Below, in pieces: positions 26,430 to 36,304 of a stretch of DNA of 64,000 nt; within the stretch, counting starts at the first letter, position 1; each line of letters starts with the position of its first letter. Location of the stretch: the NCBI RefSeq assembly GCF_030406045.1, contig NZ_CP128988.1, positions 1,833,438-1,897,437 of the forward strand. Direction: 5' to 3'. This DNA is from Thiohalobacter sp. IOR34 (lineage in GTDB: Bacteria; Pseudomonadota; Gammaproteobacteria; Thiohalobacterales; Thiohalobacteraceae). The position numbers and the translations under genes were made by a program. The notes below the pieces were generated by a model. It was not told where the DNA came from. It did no database searches and saw only the letters and a list, made by a program, of their open reading frames with translations.

Positions 26430-27179
26430 TCAGAAACCCAGACTGGAAAGCAGCTCGTCCACATCGTCCTGATCGTTCATCACCTCGCCCTGTTCCAGAC
26501 CGGGCACCTGGGGACCGAAGCCCCTGGACGCTTCGTCCTTCTGTTCCAGGCCGGTACCGTCCTTGTTCACCTGCTGGCCCGAGATGCGGATCAGGCCGAC
26601 CAGTTTCTCCTCGACCTCCTGCACCAGGGTGATCACCTGGCGGATGATCTGGCCGGTGAGATCCTGGAAACCCTGGGCCATGAGTACCGCGGACAGATTG
26701 GTACTCAGGGCATCGGCATGGCTGCTGGTCATGTCCAGGAAGCGGTCGATCTCCGGAATCAGCGAGCGGAATTCCTCGGCGATCATGTCCCGGCGGCGGA
26801 AGCGCTGCCACTTGTCGTGCAGCTCGCGGGCACCCTGTTGCAGCTCCTCGGCGATGGGCAGACTGTCCTCCACCGCACTGAGGGTCTTGTTGGCGGCCTC
26901 CTCGGTCATGCTGATGACATGGTTGAGGCGCGCCTTGGCATCCGGGATATCCGATTCGGTAAGCGAGGCCAGACGCGCATCGATGTGGAAATTGCTCAGC
27001 GCCTCGTGCAGCTCGCGGGTCAGTTTGCCCAGTTCGCGGAACAGGCCTTGCTCACGCTGACGGGACAATTCGTCGAGCAGCTGGGCGACACGGGTCTCGT
27101 TGCCCGACTCCATCTCGGTCACCAGTTCGCGGGCCGTGGCCAGGGCGGTATCATCTAGCATGGTTGCTGGCTCAGACAT
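26430..27179 (-). CDS. cheZ: CheY-P phosphatase CheZ
   Basis: Speeds dephosphorylation of CheY. The 249 residues are helical; the catalytic region QGFQDLTGQIIRQVITLVQE contains the conserved DxTGQ. The C-terminus NDQDDVDELLSSLGF is the CheY-binding tail. The ATG at 27179 (MSEPATMLDD) is placed 7 nt after GAGGGG. A GTG at 27194 overlapping the cheY stop and an ATG at 27185 are alternatives. Confidence 0.94.
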   Translation of the reverse strand: MSEPATMLDDTALATARELVTEMESGNETRVAQLLDELSRQREQGLFRELGKLTRELHEALSNFHIDARLASLTESDIPDAKARLNHVISMTEEAANKTLSAVEDSLPIAEELQQGARELHDKWQRFRRRDMIAEEFRSLIPEIDRFLDMTSSHADALSTNLSAVLMAQGFQDLTGQIIRQVITLVQEVEEKLVGLIRISGQQVNKDGTGLEQKDEASRGFGPQVPGLEQGEVMNDQDDVDELLSSLGF

Positions 27180-27190
27180 CGACATTCCCC

Positions 27191-27583
27191 TCACCCGGTG
27201 GCCTGCAGTCGTTCGAAGATCTTGTCGATCTTCTCCTTCAGGGTCACGGCGGTGAACGGCTTGACGATATAGCCGTTGACGCCGGCCTGGGCAGCGGTGA
27301 CGATCTGGTCCTTCTTGGCCTCGGCCGTGACCATCAGCACCGGCATCGAGGCCAGCTTGGGATCCGCGCGCACCGCCTTCAGCAGGTCGATACCGGTCAT
27401 GCCGGGCATGTTCCAGTCGGTGACCAGAAAATCGAAGTCCCCGGACTGCAGCATGGGCAGCGCCGTGGTCCCGTCATCGGCTTCCTGGGTGTTGTTGAAC
27501 CCCAGATCGCGGAGCAGGTTCTTGATAATGCGCCGCATCGTGGAAAAATCGTCCACGATAAGGATCTTCATATTCTTGTCCAA
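27191..27583 (-). CDS. cheY: Chemotaxis response regulator CheY
   Basis: Phosphorylated CheY binds FliM/FliN and alters flagellar rotation. The 130 residues are a lone receiver: acidic pocket Asp11-Asp12 ([13 protein letters not shown]), phospho-acceptor Asp56 ([12 protein letters not shown]), Thr in MVTAEAKKD and Lys in YIVKPFTA. It is first gene of the cheYZAB-parCP-cheW group, behind a sigma-28-like promoter. Confidence 0.97.
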   Translation of the reverse strand: MDKNMKILIVDDFSTMRRIIKNLLRDLGFNNTQEADDGTTALPMLQSGDFDFLVTDWNMPGMTGIDLLKAVRADPKLASMPVLMVTAEAKKDQIVTAAQAGVNGYIVKPFTAVTLKEKIDKIFERLQATG

Positions 27584-27726
27584 AGCGACCTCCCGATCAG
27601 CATGCTTTGAATGGCCTTGGTCAACCCGCTCAGGGTCCGTCTGCAGGCACCTGCCCGGCTCATCCTGTCGCTGTCCACGGATGGTCCGGCCCGGTGCCCT
27701 GGCGCGTCAGATCCACGCTGTTAGCA

Positions 27727-27753
27727 GTATCGGCACCGCCCCCGATTGCTTGA
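27727..27753 (-). promoter_or_regulatory. Sigma-28 (FliA)-like promoter for cheY
   Basis: On the minus strand the sequence reads TCAA, 15 bp, GCCGATAC, against the FliA consensus TAAA-N15-GCCGATAA. It lies between the fliA stop and cheY, leaving a leader of about 135 nt. Read by eye only. Confidence 0.6.
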
Positions 27754-27784
27754 CCCCGGAAGGCCGCAGGCGGCAGTGTCTTTT

Positions 27785-28513
27785 TCAACCGCCGGTCCAC
27801 TCGCCCATCCGCGCCCGCAGGCGGATCAGGGCCTGGCCGTGGATCTGACAGATCCGGGATTCCGAGACCCCCAGCACCTCGCCGATCTCGCGCAGATTCA
27901 GCTCCTCGTCGTAGTACAGCGCCATGACCAGCCGTTCCCGTTCCGGCAGGCCGGCGATGGCCTCGCTGAGCGCCTTCTGGAAGTCCTCGTTCTGCAGGTT
28001 GTCCAGCGGCTCGTTGCTCTGCTCGCGGCCGCGCGCCTCGCGGTCCTCACCCATCGATCCCGGGTCGTCGAAGCTGAACATGCGCGCCCCGGTGGCGTCC
28101 TGCAGGATGCGGTGGTATTCGTTGATATCGATGCCCAGCAGCTCGGCCACTTCGTGGTCGCGGGCATCGCGCCCCTTGCTGTTCTCGATCTCGCGCACCG
28201 CCTCGGCCACCTGGCGCGCCTTGCGGTGCACCGAACGCGGCGTCCAGTCGGTACGGCGGATCTCGTCCAGCATGGAACCGCGGATGCGGATCCCGGCATA
28301 GGTCTCGAAGCTGGCCCCCTGACTGGGGTCGTAATTGCGGGCCGCTTCCAGCAGGCCGATCATGCCGGCCTGAATCAGGTCATCGGCCTGCACGCTCGGC
28401 GGCAGGCGGCTCATCAGATGATAGGCGATGCGCTTGACCAGCGGCGCATGCCGGGTGACCAGCTCGTCCTGGCCACGGTCCTGGGTTGCAGCGTACATGG
28501 CAGCTCCATTCAT
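27785..28513 (-). CDS. fliA: Flagellar sigma factor FliA (sigma-28)
   Basis: Directs RNA polymerase to late flagellar and chemotaxis genes. The 242 residues have region 2 (VKRIAYHLMSRLPPSVQADD, IQAGMIGLLEAARNYDPSQG), region 3 (DWTPRSVHRKARQVAEAVRE) and region 4 (ALYYDEELNLREIGEVLGVS then ESRICQIHGQA). The ATG at 28513 overlaps the flhG stop (ATGA) and has a GGAGA site; an ATG at 28498 is possible. The promoter of cheY just downstream matches its own consensus. Confidence 0.96.
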   Translation of the reverse strand: MNGAAMYAATQDRGQDELVTRHAPLVKRIAYHLMSRLPPSVQADDLIQAGMIGLLEAARNYDPSQGASFETYAGIRIRGSMLDEIRRTDWTPRSVHRKARQVAEAVREIENSKGRDARDHEVAELLGIDINEYHRILQDATGARMFSFDDPGSMGEDREARGREQSNEPLDNLQNEDFQKALSEAIAGLPERERLVMALYYDEELNLREIGEVLGVSESRICQIHGQALIRLRARMGEWTGG

Positions 28514-29391
28514 GGCTGAATCTCCATCTGTCCATTGGTCGACTGGATCAGCCGTTCGACAAAGAATTCCAGATGCCCTGCCGCCCCGCTGGGGATCGGC
28601 CAGTTGCCGGCCTTCTGGCTCAGGTTCCTGAAGGCCATGGCGGCACGCGAGCGCGGATAGGCATCGACCACCGCCTTCTGGCGCTTCACCGCCTTGCGCA
28701 GGTAATCGTCGTAGGGCACGGCGCCCATGAAATCCAGGGTCACATCCAGGTAACGTTCGGTGACCCGCGAGATCTTGCTGAACAGCTCGCGGCCCTCCTG
28801 GGCGCTGTGCGCCATGTTGGCCAGCACCCGGAAGCGCTGCACGCCGTATTCGCGGCTCAGCACCTTGATCAGGGCATAGGCATCGGTGATCGATGCCGGT
28901 TCGTCACAGACCACGACCACGACTTCCTGGGCGGCGCGGGTGAAACTGACCACGCTGTCGGCGATGCCGGCAGCGGTATCCACGATCAGCACGTCCAGCT
29001 GCTGGCTCAGCTCGCTGAAGGCGCGGATCACGCCGGCATGCTGCATCGGCCCCAGCTCGGCCATCGCCTTGGTGCCGCTGGAGGCCGGCACGATCTGCAG
29101 GCCGGCCGGTCCGTCGACGATGATCTCCTCCAGGGTGCGTTCTCCATCGATGACGTGGGAGAGGTCATATTCCGGATGCAGGCCAAGCATGACGTCGACG
29201 TTGGCCAGACCGAGGTCGGCATCCATCAGCATCACCTGCTTGCCGCTTTCGGCCAGGGATACGGCCAGGTTCACCGAGACATTGGTCTTGCCCACCCCGC
29301 CCTTGCCGCTGGTTACGGCGATCACCCGGGTCGGCGTGGGTTGGTTCATGTTGCGCAGACCGGCTGCCTGGTCGATATGCGGCCTAGGCAT
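28510..29391 (-). CDS. flhG: Flagellar number regulator FlhG/FleN (MinD-like ATPase)
   Basis: Limits the number of polar flagella by antagonising FleQ and FlhF. The 293 residues carry VIAVTSGKGGVGKTNVSVNL, LMDADLGLANVDVMLGL and VLIVDTAAGIADSVVSFTRA. I chose the start at 29391 because it keeps the N-terminal DQAAGLR motif (residues 7-13), the segment known in FlhG to stimulate FlhF GTPase; the ATG at 29349 would lose it. The start overlaps the end of flhF by 8 nt. Confidence 0.94.
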   Translation of the reverse strand: MPRPHIDQAAGLRNMNQPTPTRVIAVTSGKGGVGKTNVSVNLAVSLAESGKQVMLMDADLGLANVDVMLGLHPEYDLSHVIDGERTLEEIIVDGPAGLQIVPASSGTKAMAELGPMQHAGVIRAFSELSQQLDVLIVDTAAGIADSVVSFTRAAQEVVVVVCDEPASITDAYALIKVLSREYGVQRFRVLANMAHSAQEGRELFSKISRVTERYLDVTLDFMGAVPYDDYLRKAVKRQKAVVDAYPRSRAAMAFRNLSQKAGNWPIPSGAAGHLEFFVERLIQSTNGQMEIQP

Positions 29392-30658
29392 GGGCATGTG
29401 TGGCCAATCCGCCGAAGCGTTCTGCAAGGGTGTCGTCATCGGTTTCCTGCTCGACTTGTTGCATGAGGGAGGCGGCCAGAGCCACCAGTTTATGGGGTCG
29501 TGCCGGATGGAGGTCTTCCGGGACACGTTGCCCGTCGCCGACATAGGCCAGCGGCAGCTGCTGCTGCGCCGCCACCGCCAGGGCACCGCCGAGGCTGGCG
29601 GCCTCGTCCAGCTTGGTGAGGATGCAGCCGTCCAGGCGGCTGGCGCCGAAGGCACGCACCGCCTCCTCCAGCACCGGGGTCTGGGTGCTGGCGGCCATCA
29701 CCAGGTAGCTGCGGATCGGGATGCCGGCCTCGCGCAGGGTTGCAAACTGCTCGCTCAGGCGCAGGTCGCGCTGGCTCATGCCGGCGGTGTCGATCAGCAC
29801 CAGCCGCTTGTCCAGCAGGCTCTTCAGCGCAGTGGCCAGTTCCTCATGGTTGGCGGCGACCTGCACCGGCATGCCGAGGATGCGACCATAGGTGAGCAGC
29901 TGCTCGTGGGCGCCGATGCGATAGCTGTCGGTGGTGATCAGGGCCACGTTGCGCTGACCATGCCGCAAGGCATAGCGGGCCGCCAGCTTGGCCACGGTGG
30001 TGGTCTTGCCCACCCCGGTGGAACCGACCAGGGCCACCACGCCCCCCTCGGAGAGGATGTCGTCATTGGTGACCGGGATCTGCTCGGCGAACAGCGCCAG
30101 CACCTGGCGCCAGGCCTGCTCCGGTTCCAGATCGCCGGCGATGCGCCCGGCCAGCGCCTGGCACAGGGCCTGCGGCAGGCCAAGGGCGGAGAGCCGGCGC
30201 AGCAGGCCGGCGCGCAGCGGCTGGCTGCGGTTGAGTTCCCCCCAGGCAAGGTGGGCCAGCTGGTTCTCGAGCAGGCCGCGCAGTTCGTGGATCTCGTTCC
30301 GCATGGCGACGATGGCCGGATCCTGGGACCACTGGATGTCGGCGACCCTGGGCCCGGGAGAAGCTGCGGCCGGGGCCGGCCCGGGGTCCGCCTGCGCCTC
30401 CGCCCGAGAAGCGGCGCTCCCGGCCTCCACCTGCTGGTAGCGCGCCGCCCCAGCGGCATCCGCCGCCGGCTGCGGTTCGGCGACCTGCGGGGTGGCAGCC
30501 TGGCGCACGGCGGCCTCGTCGTAGTCCACGGCGGCGATGATCTCCACCCCGCCCTCGACCTTGCGGTTGGAAAGGATCACCGCATCGGGCCCCAGCGTGT
30601 CGCGCACCTTGCCGAGGGCCTGGCGCATGTCCGCGGCGAAGAACCTTTTTATCTTCAT
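29384..30658 (-). CDS. flhF: Flagellar placement GTPase FlhF (SRP-type)
   Basis: Marks the pole where the flagellum is built. The 424 residues start MKIKRFFAADMRQALGKVRD, the family B-domain. A Pro/Ala-rich stretch follows, then the GTPase: ALVGSTGVGKTTTVAKLAAR, ALITTDSYRIGAHEQLLTYG, LIDTAAGMSQRD-like LVLIDTAGMSQRDLRL and GCILTKLDEAASLGGAL. It sits 22 bp after flhA and overlaps flhG. Confidence 0.96.
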   Translation of the reverse strand: MKIKRFFAADMRQALGKVRDTLGPDAVILSNRKVEGGVEIIAAVDYDEAAVRQAATPQVAEPQPAADAAGAARYQQVEAGSAASRAEAQADPGPAPAAASPGPRVADIQWSQDPAIVAMRNEIHELRGLLENQLAHLAWGELNRSQPLRAGLLRRLSALGLPQALCQALAGRIAGDLEPEQAWRQVLALFAEQIPVTNDDILSEGGVVALVGSTGVGKTTTVAKLAARYALRHGQRNVALITTDSYRIGAHEQLLTYGRILGMPVQVAANHEELATALKSLLDKRLVLIDTAGMSQRDLRLSEQFATLREAGIPIRSYLVMAASTQTPVLEEAVRAFGASRLDGCILTKLDEAASLGGALAVAAQQQLPLAYVGDGQRVPEDLHPARPHKLVALAASLMQQVEQETDDDTLAERFGGLATHAHA

Positions 30659-30680
30659 CGTTTCAAACCCCGTGCTTCAC

Positions 30681-32798
30681 TCATGCCGTCGCCACCTGAC
30701 CCAGACCGGCCGGCGCCTGGCCGACGGTGGCCACCACCTTGATCTGCTTGTTGTCCGGCACCTCGCTGTAGGCCAGCACATGCAGGCTGGGGATGCTGTG
30801 ACGCACCAGCCGCGCCAGCCAGGCGCGGATCGGCGGAGCCACCAGCAGCACCGCCGGCTGTCCCCCCATCTCCTGCTGCTGCGCCTTTTCCGCCAGTGCC
30901 TGATGCATCTGTTCTGCCAGCCCCGGTTCGAGGCCGGCGCCTCCTTCCTGTGTACCCTGAATCGACTGAAGCAATATCTGTTCCAGCGCCGGATCGAGCG
31001 TAATTACTGGAAGTTCATTCGACAAACCATTGATATGCTGAACGATGGAGCGGCCCAATGCGGCCCGCACCGCGGCTGTCAAATTACCGGCATCCTGGCT
31101 GCGACCCGCATGCTCCGCCAGGGTCTCGGCAATGGTGCGGATATCGCGGATCGGCACCCGCTCCTCGAGCAGGTTCTGCAGCACCTTGACCACCACGCCC
31201 AGCGGCAAGGCCTTGGGTACCAGATCCTCGACCAGCTTGGGCGCGCTCCTGGCCAGGCCGTCGAGCAGGTGCTGGACCTCCTCATGGCCGAGCAGCTCGT
31301 GGGCATTCTCCTGCAGGATGTTGCTGAGATGGGTGGCGACCACGGTGCTGGCGTCGACCACGGTGTAGCCCATGGTCTGGGCGTTGTCGTGCTGCTCCGG
31401 CTCGATCCACACCGCCTCCAGACCGAAGGCCGGATCGCGGGTGGGGATGCCGGGCAGGCTGCCGAACACCTGGCCGGGGTTGATGGCCAGTTCGCGGTCG
31501 GGGTGGATCTCGGCCTCGCCCATCGGCACGCCGTTGAGGGTGATACGGTAGGCGTTGGGCGCCAGATCCAGGTTGTCGCGGATGTGCACCGGCTGGATCA
31601 GGAAGCCGAGCTCCTGCGACAGTTTCTTGCGCACCCCCTTGATGCGGTCCATCAGCGGCCCGCCCTGCTGACGGTCGACCAGCGGGATCAGGCGATAACC
31701 GACCTCCAGGCCGATGATGTCCACCGGCGCCACGTCGTCCCAGCTCAGATCGCGCGTCTCCGTCGGCTGCTCCTCATCCGGCTCAGGCGCGATCTCCTCC
31801 TCCGCCTTGCGTTCACGCTGCGACAGCCACCAGGCCCCCCAGCCACCGGCAGCGGCCAGGGTGAGAAAGGGCAGGTTGGGCATCCCCGGCACCAGACCCA
31901 GCATGCCGAGCACCCCCGAGGTCACGCCCAGGGCGGCCGGCTTCTCGAACAGCTGGGAAATCACCTGCCCGCCCATGTCCTGGGCACTGGAGACGCGGGT
32001 GACGATGATGGCCGTGGCGGTGGACAGCACCAGCGAGGGGATCTGCGCCACCAGGCCGTCACCGATGGTCAGCAGGGTATAGTTGTGCAGCGCGGTATTG
32101 AGATCCAGGCCGTGCTGCGCCATGCCGATCGAGAGGCCACCGATGATGTTGATGAACAGGATGAGGATGCCGGCCACGGCGTCACCGCGCACGAACTTGC
32201 TGGCACCGTCCATGGCGCCGTAGAAATCCGCCTCCCGGGCGATGTCCTCGCGCCGCTTGCGCGCCTCCTCCTGGGTGATGAGCCCGGCGTTGAGATCGGC
32301 GTCGATGGCCATCTGTTTGCCGGGCATGGCATCCAGGGTGAAACGGGCGCTGACCTCGGAGACACGGCCGGCACCCTTGGTGACCACCACGAAGTTGATG
32401 ATCACCAGGATGGCGAACACCACCAGGCCCACGGCGTAGTTGCCACCGGCGACGAACTCGCCAAAGGCCTCGATCACCTTGCCCGCTGCACCGGTTCCGG
32501 TATGCCCCTCCAGCAGTACCACCCGGGTGGAGGCCACGTTGAGCGCCAGCCGCAGCAGGGTGGCGACCAGCAGCACCGTGGGGAACACCCCGAAGTCCAG
32601 CGGACGCAGCGCATAGACGGTCACCATCAGCACCACCAGCGCGAGGGCGATGTTGAAGGTGAACAGCATGTCCAGGGCAAACGGCGGCAGCGGCACCACC
32701 ATCATCGCCAGCATCATGACCAGCAGGATGGGGGCGCCGAGGCCATTGCGGCTCAGTTCGCGAAGGTTCACTAGCAGGGTATTCTCATTCATGGACAT
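30681..32798 (-). CDS. flhA: Flagellar export apparatus protein FlhA
   Basis: Largest membrane component of the flagellar type III export gate. The 705 residues have N-terminal membrane helices (GAPILLVMMLAMMVVPLPPF, MLFTFNIALALVVLMVTVYA), the FHIPEP-type loop region (ISARFTLDAMPGKQMAIDAD-like VSARFTLDAMPGKQMAID) and a large cytoplasmic domain (RDNLDLAPNAYRITLNGVPM, PGLQVF-like NPGQVFGSLPGIPTRD). ATGs at 32798 and 32792 are both possible starts. Confidence 0.96.
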   Translation of the reverse strand: MSMNENTLLVNLRELSRNGLGAPILLVMMLAMMVVPLPPFALDMLFTFNIALALVVLMVTVYALRPLDFGVFPTVLLVATLLRLALNVASTRVVLLEGHTGTGAAGKVIEAFGEFVAGGNYAVGLVVFAILVIINFVVVTKGAGRVSEVSARFTLDAMPGKQMAIDADLNAGLITQEEARKRREDIAREADFYGAMDGASKFVRGDAVAGILILFINIIGGLSIGMAQHGLDLNTALHNYTLLTIGDGLVAQIPSLVLSTATAIIVTRVSSAQDMGGQVISQLFEKPAALGVTSGVLGMLGLVPGMPNLPFLTLAAAGGWGAWWLSQRERKAEEEIAPEPDEEQPTETRDLSWDDVAPVDIIGLEVGYRLIPLVDRQQGGPLMDRIKGVRKKLSQELGFLIQPVHIRDNLDLAPNAYRITLNGVPMGEAEIHPDRELAINPGQVFGSLPGIPTRDPAFGLEAVWIEPEQHDNAQTMGYTVVDASTVVATHLSNILQENAHELLGHEEVQHLLDGLARSAPKLVEDLVPKALPLGVVVKVLQNLLEERVPIRDIRTIAETLAEHAGRSQDAGNLTAAVRAALGRSIVQHINGLSNELPVITLDPALEQILLQSIQGTQEGGAGLEPGLAEQMHQALAEKAQQQEMGGQPAVLLVAPPIRAWLARLVRHSIPSLHVLAYSEVPDNKQIKVVATVGQAPAGLGQVATA

Positions 32799-32839
32799 GG
32801 TCTCTGCCGCGCCGGTTTGCCGACGCCTGGGGATAGGGA

Positions 32840-32855
32840 TTCAAGAACCTTGCCA
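32840..32855 (-). promoter_or_regulatory. Weak sigma-54-like element before flhA
   Basis: TGGCAAGGTTCTTGAA on the minus strand matches the -24 box well, but the -12 GC is replaced by GA. It overlaps no gene and is 42 bp before flhA. It could be a degraded or non-functional site. Confidence 0.3.
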
Positions 32856-32867
32856 GCCCCTGTGGGC

Positions 32868-34025
32868 TCAGTCATCGGCGGTGTCGTCGACCGGCGGCCG
32901 GTAGTATTCGTCCGGAATCTGCAGATCGCCCGGCGCCTCCGGCACGCCTCCGCCATGGACACCGGCGGTCTTCAGCTGATAGACATAGGCCAGCACCTGG
33001 GCGACGGCGAAATAGAGGCCGGCCGGGATCTCCTGATCGAGCTTGGTGCTGTAATAGATGGCACGGGCCAGGGGCGGCGCGGAGAACAGGGGTACATTGC
33101 TGGCCAGGGCCCGTTCGCGGATCTGCGCCGCCACCAGGTCGCTGCCCTTGGCCACCACCCGCGGCGCACCCATCGCCCGCTCGTCGTATTTCAGCGCCAC
33201 GGCAAAGTGGGTCGGGTTGGTGATCACCACATCAGCCTCGGGCACCGCCTCCATCATCCGCCGCTGGGCGGCCTCGCGCTGCAACTGACGGATGCGGCTC
33301 TTCACCTCGGGCTTGCCCTCGCTGTCCTTGGCCTCGTCCCGCACCTCCTGCTTGGTCATCTTCAGGTTGCGCCCATGGTCCCAGAGCTGGTAAGGCACAT
33401 CGACCAGGGCAATGACGATCAGGGTCGAACTCAACACCAGGAAGGACCAGGCGAGTATGTGTCCGGCATGGCGCAGGGCCGAAGCCGTCGACTCATAGGC
33501 CAGCCCCAACAGTTCTCCCTCGAAGTGCTTCAGCAGGACGATGCCCACCGTGCCAACCAGACAGAACTTGGCCACTGACTTGACCAACTCCACCAGGCCA
33601 CGCTGGGAGAACATGCGTTTCATGCCCTTCAGCGGATTGAGCTTGCTGAACTTGGGCTCAAGGCTCTCCAGGCTGAAGCTCAGCCCACCAAGCATCACCG
33701 AGGACAGCAGGGCGGTGATGACATTGATGGCGAAGAAGGGCAGCAACAGCAGCAGACCGGTGCCCAGCGCCGAGCCCATCGCCTCGATCATCCCCCTGCG
33801 GTCGAAGATGGCCCGGCGGTCGAGACTCAGGCCTTCTCCCAGCAGCTCCATGAAATAGCTCATGGTGTCGTCACCGAGGGCGATCAAGGCCGCTGCGCTG
33901 AACAGCGTCATCAAGGTGGTGTTGAGTTCCCGGGAACGGGGGATCTGACCCTTTCTTCGCGCCTCCTCGAGGCGCTTGGGAGTGGGCTCTTCACTACGTT
34001 CCTGACCGTCGTTGTTCTCCGCCAT
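32868..34025 (-). CDS. flhB: Flagellar export switch protein FlhB
   Basis: Membrane protein that switches export from hook to filament proteins after self-cleavage. The 385 residues start MAENNDGQERSEEPTPKRLE, a family hallmark. Four membrane helices follow, and the cleavage motif is Asn270-Pro-Thr-His (VITNPTHFAVALKY). The start at 34025 lies 1 nt after the fliR stop; an upstream in-frame ATG is within fliR. Confidence 0.96.
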   Translation of the reverse strand: MAENNDGQERSEEPTPKRLEEARRKGQIPRSRELNTTLMTLFSAAALIALGDDTMSYFMELLGEGLSLDRRAIFDRRGMIEAMGSALGTGLLLLLPFFAINVITALLSSVMLGGLSFSLESLEPKFSKLNPLKGMKRMFSQRGLVELVKSVAKFCLVGTVGIVLLKHFEGELLGLAYESTASALRHAGHILAWSFLVLSSTLIVIALVDVPYQLWDHGRNLKMTKQEVRDEAKDSEGKPEVKSRIRQLQREAAQRRMMEAVPEADVVITNPTHFAVALKYDERAMGAPRVVAKGSDLVAAQIRERALASNVPLFSAPPLARAIYYSTKLDQEIPAGLYFAVAQVLAYVYQLKTAGVHGGGVPEAPGDLQIPDEYYRPPVDDTADD

Positions 34026-34026
34026 C

Positions 34027-34809
34027 TCAGCCTCCAGCGGCACTGCCGAGGCTGCCGAGCAGCCCCAGGGCATCCTCCAGCAGACCGGTAAACTGCGGCA
34101 GCAGGCCGGGCAGTGCGAAATTGAGCAGCACGAAGCCCAGGGTCAGGGTGATGGGAAAACCGACACCGAAGATGTTCAACTGCGGTGCGGCACGGGTGAT
34201 GACACCGAAGGCGATATTGGTCAACAGCAGGGCGGTGACCACCGGCATGGCAATCAGCACACCGCCGGCGAACATCCTGCCAGCCCATGCAACCACCTCC
34301 CACAGGTCATTCCGTTGCAGCCCCTCGCCCCCCACCGGAAGACTGTGGAAGCTGTCGGCAACCACCTGGATCAGCGCCAGATGGCCATTCAGAACCAGAA
34401 ACAGCAGGGTGGCGATGGTGATGAAATAATGACCGATGACTGGCACCGAGATACCGTTCTGGGGGTCGACCATGGACGAGAAACCCAGACCCATGCCCAT
34501 GGCGATCAGATGGCCGCCGACGACCAGGGTGGCGAACACCAGTTGCAGCATGAACCCCATCACCAGCCCGATCAGCAACTGCTGGACGCTGATCAACAGG
34601 CCGGCTCCGCTCAGCGGATCCACCGCCGGTGTCTGCGGGATCACCGGCACCACCACCGCCGTCAACACCAGGGCGATGATCAGCCGCAACCGTTTGGGCA
34701 CCAGACGCCCACCGAATACCGGTGCCACCATCAGCATCATCGCGATGCGCATGAAGGGCCAGAAGAAGTCGCCGACCCAGCCGACGATCTGTGCCGTGGT
34801 GAACACCAT
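34027..34809 (-). CDS. fliR: Flagellar export protein FliR
   Basis: Polytopic export-gate subunit, 260 residues with about six hydrophobic spans. It starts MVFTTAQIVGWVGDFFWPFM, with the family segments RIAMMLMVAPVFGGRLVPKR and GHLIAMGMGLGFSSMVDPQN. It follows fliQ by 16 bp and abuts flhB. Confidence 0.95.
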   Translation of the reverse strand: MVFTTAQIVGWVGDFFWPFMRIAMMLMVAPVFGGRLVPKRLRLIIALVLTAVVVPVIPQTPAVDPLSGAGLLISVQQLLIGLVMGFMLQLVFATLVVGGHLIAMGMGLGFSSMVDPQNGISVPVIGHYFITIATLLFLVLNGHLALIQVVADSFHSLPVGGEGLQRNDLWEVVAWAGRMFAGGVLIAMPVVTALLLTNIAFGVITRAAPQLNIFGVGFPITLTLGFVLLNFALPGLLPQFTGLLEDALGLLGSLGSAAGG

Positions 34810-34825
34810 GGTCGCGCCGCCTGCC

Positions 34826-35095
34826 TCAGCCGATCATGCTGGGAATGTTCTGGATCAGCCGAACCGTAAAGGTCATCAGGCTCTTCAACAACCAGGGACC
34901 GGCCACCATCAGGACCACGGCGATGGTCGCCACCTTGGGGATGAAGGTCAGGGTCATCTCGTTGATCTGGGTGGCCGCCTGGAACATGGCGATGATCAGC
35001 CCCACCACCAGTGAGGAAATCAGCAGCGGCCCGGCCAGCAGGGTGGTGATCTCCAGGGCCTGGCGGCCCACGGTCATTACGGTCTCGGGTGTCAT
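34826..35095 (-). CDS. fliQ: Flagellar export protein FliQ
   Basis: An 89-residue two-helix export-gate subunit, normal length. MTPETVMTVGRQALEITTLL and VGLIIAMFQAATQINEMTLT are typical, with FIPKVATIAVVLMVAGPWLL as second helix. Confidence 0.95.
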   Translation of the reverse strand: MTPETVMTVGRQALEITTLLAGPLLISSLVVGLIIAMFQAATQINEMTLTFIPKVATIAVVLMVAGPWLLKSLMTFTVRLIQNIPSMIG

Positions 35096-35132
35096 GCCCT
35101 CACTCCTCCGCGCAGGCCCTGGCCTGCCTGCA

Positions 35133-35876
35133 TCAGGTAAAGAAACTCTGGGCCAGGGTGCCCATGATCAGCGACCAGCCGTCGATCAGCACGAACAGCA
35201 TGATCTTGAACGGCAGCGAGATGATCATCGGCGACAGCATCATCATGCCCATGGACATCAGCAGGCAGGCGATCACCAGGTCGATGACCAGGAAGGGGAT
35301 CAGGATCAGGAAACCGATCTGGAAGGCGGTCTTCAACTCGCTGGTGACGAAGGCCGGCAGCAGCAGCGAGAAGGGCACCTTGTCCACCGACTCCACCTGA
35401 TCGACCTGACCGATCTCGGCAAACATGTCGAGATCGCTGCTGCGCGTCTGTCCGAGCATGAATTCCCGGAACGGCTCGGCCGCTCGCTGCAGGGCTTCCT
35501 GGGGCGCGATCTCCTCGTCCAGATAGGGTTGCAGCGCCTGGTCGTATACCTGGTCGAAGACCGGCACCATGATGAAGAAGCTGAGCAGCAGCGCCAGGCC
35601 GATGAGAATCTGGTTGGAGGGCGACTGCATGGTGCCCAGGGCCTGGCGGAGAATGGCCAGCACGATGATGATCCGGGTAAAGGAGGTCATCATCATCAAC
35701 GCTGCCGGCAGAAAGCCGAGGGCAGTCATCAGCGCCAGCACCTGGATGCTGACCGAATAGGTCTGACCACCGTCGGCCCGGTTCTCGACGGTGATCGCGG
35801 TCAGCCCGGTGTCGGCCATGGCACCCAGCGGCAGCAGCAGCAACAACAGGGGCAGCAGACTGCAAAGGCGCTTCAT
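35133..35876 (-). CDS. fliP: Flagellar export protein FliP
   Basis: Core of the export gate, 247 residues. A cleavable signal peptide ([20 protein letters not shown]) is followed by helices with [40 protein letters not shown] and the C-terminal [20 protein letters not shown]. The start overlaps the fliO stop by 4 nt (ATGA). Confidence 0.96.
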   Translation of the reverse strand: MKRLCSLLPLLLLLLPLGAMADTGLTAITVENRADGGQTYSVSIQVLALMTALGFLPAALMMMTSFTRIIIVLAILRQALGTMQSPSNQILIGLALLLSFFIMVPVFDQVYDQALQPYLDEEIAPQEALQRAAEPFREFMLGQTRSSDLDMFAEIGQVDQVESVDKVPFSLLLPAFVTSELKTAFQIGFLILIPFLVIDLVIACLLMSMGMMMLSPMIISLPFKIMLFVLIDGWSLIMGTLAQSFFT

Positions 35877-36298
35877 GGCGTCCCGTCCTTGCCCAGTGCC
35901 GCCTTGAGACTGGCCGCGAAACCCGCCATCTCCTTGCCCGGCGCCGCATCCAGCGGCAATGCCCTGTCGAGCACATGCAGGGTCTGCACCCGCCCGGGGG
36001 CGACGCCGAGCAGCAACTGGGTGTCACCGACCTGAATCAGCACCACCCGTTCGCGGGTACCCATCGACAGTCCGCCCAGCACCCGCAGCGAACCATTGGC
36101 CACCGACTGCATGCGGGTCAGCCGCTTGAACAGCCAGCCGAAGCCGACGATCAGCAGCACCACCAGCGCCAGCCCCAGCAACATCTGCAGCAGGCTGCCC
36201 GCAGCCACGGGTTCCACCAGGGGCGCCGTCTCATCGGCCGCGACCAGTGTCTGCAGGGGCAGGAAAAGCAGCGCCAGGCCTGATATCCGGATACGCAT
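35873..36298 (-). CDS. fliO: Flagellar assembly protein FliO
   Basis: Assists FliP assembly. The 141 residues have an N-terminal hydrophobic segment ([19 protein letters not shown]), one membrane helix ([20 protein letters not shown]) and the cytoplasmic FliO domain ([20 protein letters not shown]). It lies 6 bp after fliN and overlaps fliP. Confidence 0.92.
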   Translation of the reverse strand: MRIRISGLALLFLPLQTLVAADETAPLVEPVAAGSLLQMLLGLALVVLLIVGFGWLFKRLTRMQSVANGSLRVLGGLSMGTRERVVLIQVGDTQLLLGVAPGRVQTLHVLDRALPLDAAPGKEMAGFAASLKAALGKDGTP

Positions 36299-36304
36299 GG
36301 CGAC

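Noticed and set aside
30537-32774. A 745-codon open frame antisense to flhA and flhF
   Set aside because: Same cause: shadow of strongly recognised genes on the minus strand, with very high His and Gln content.
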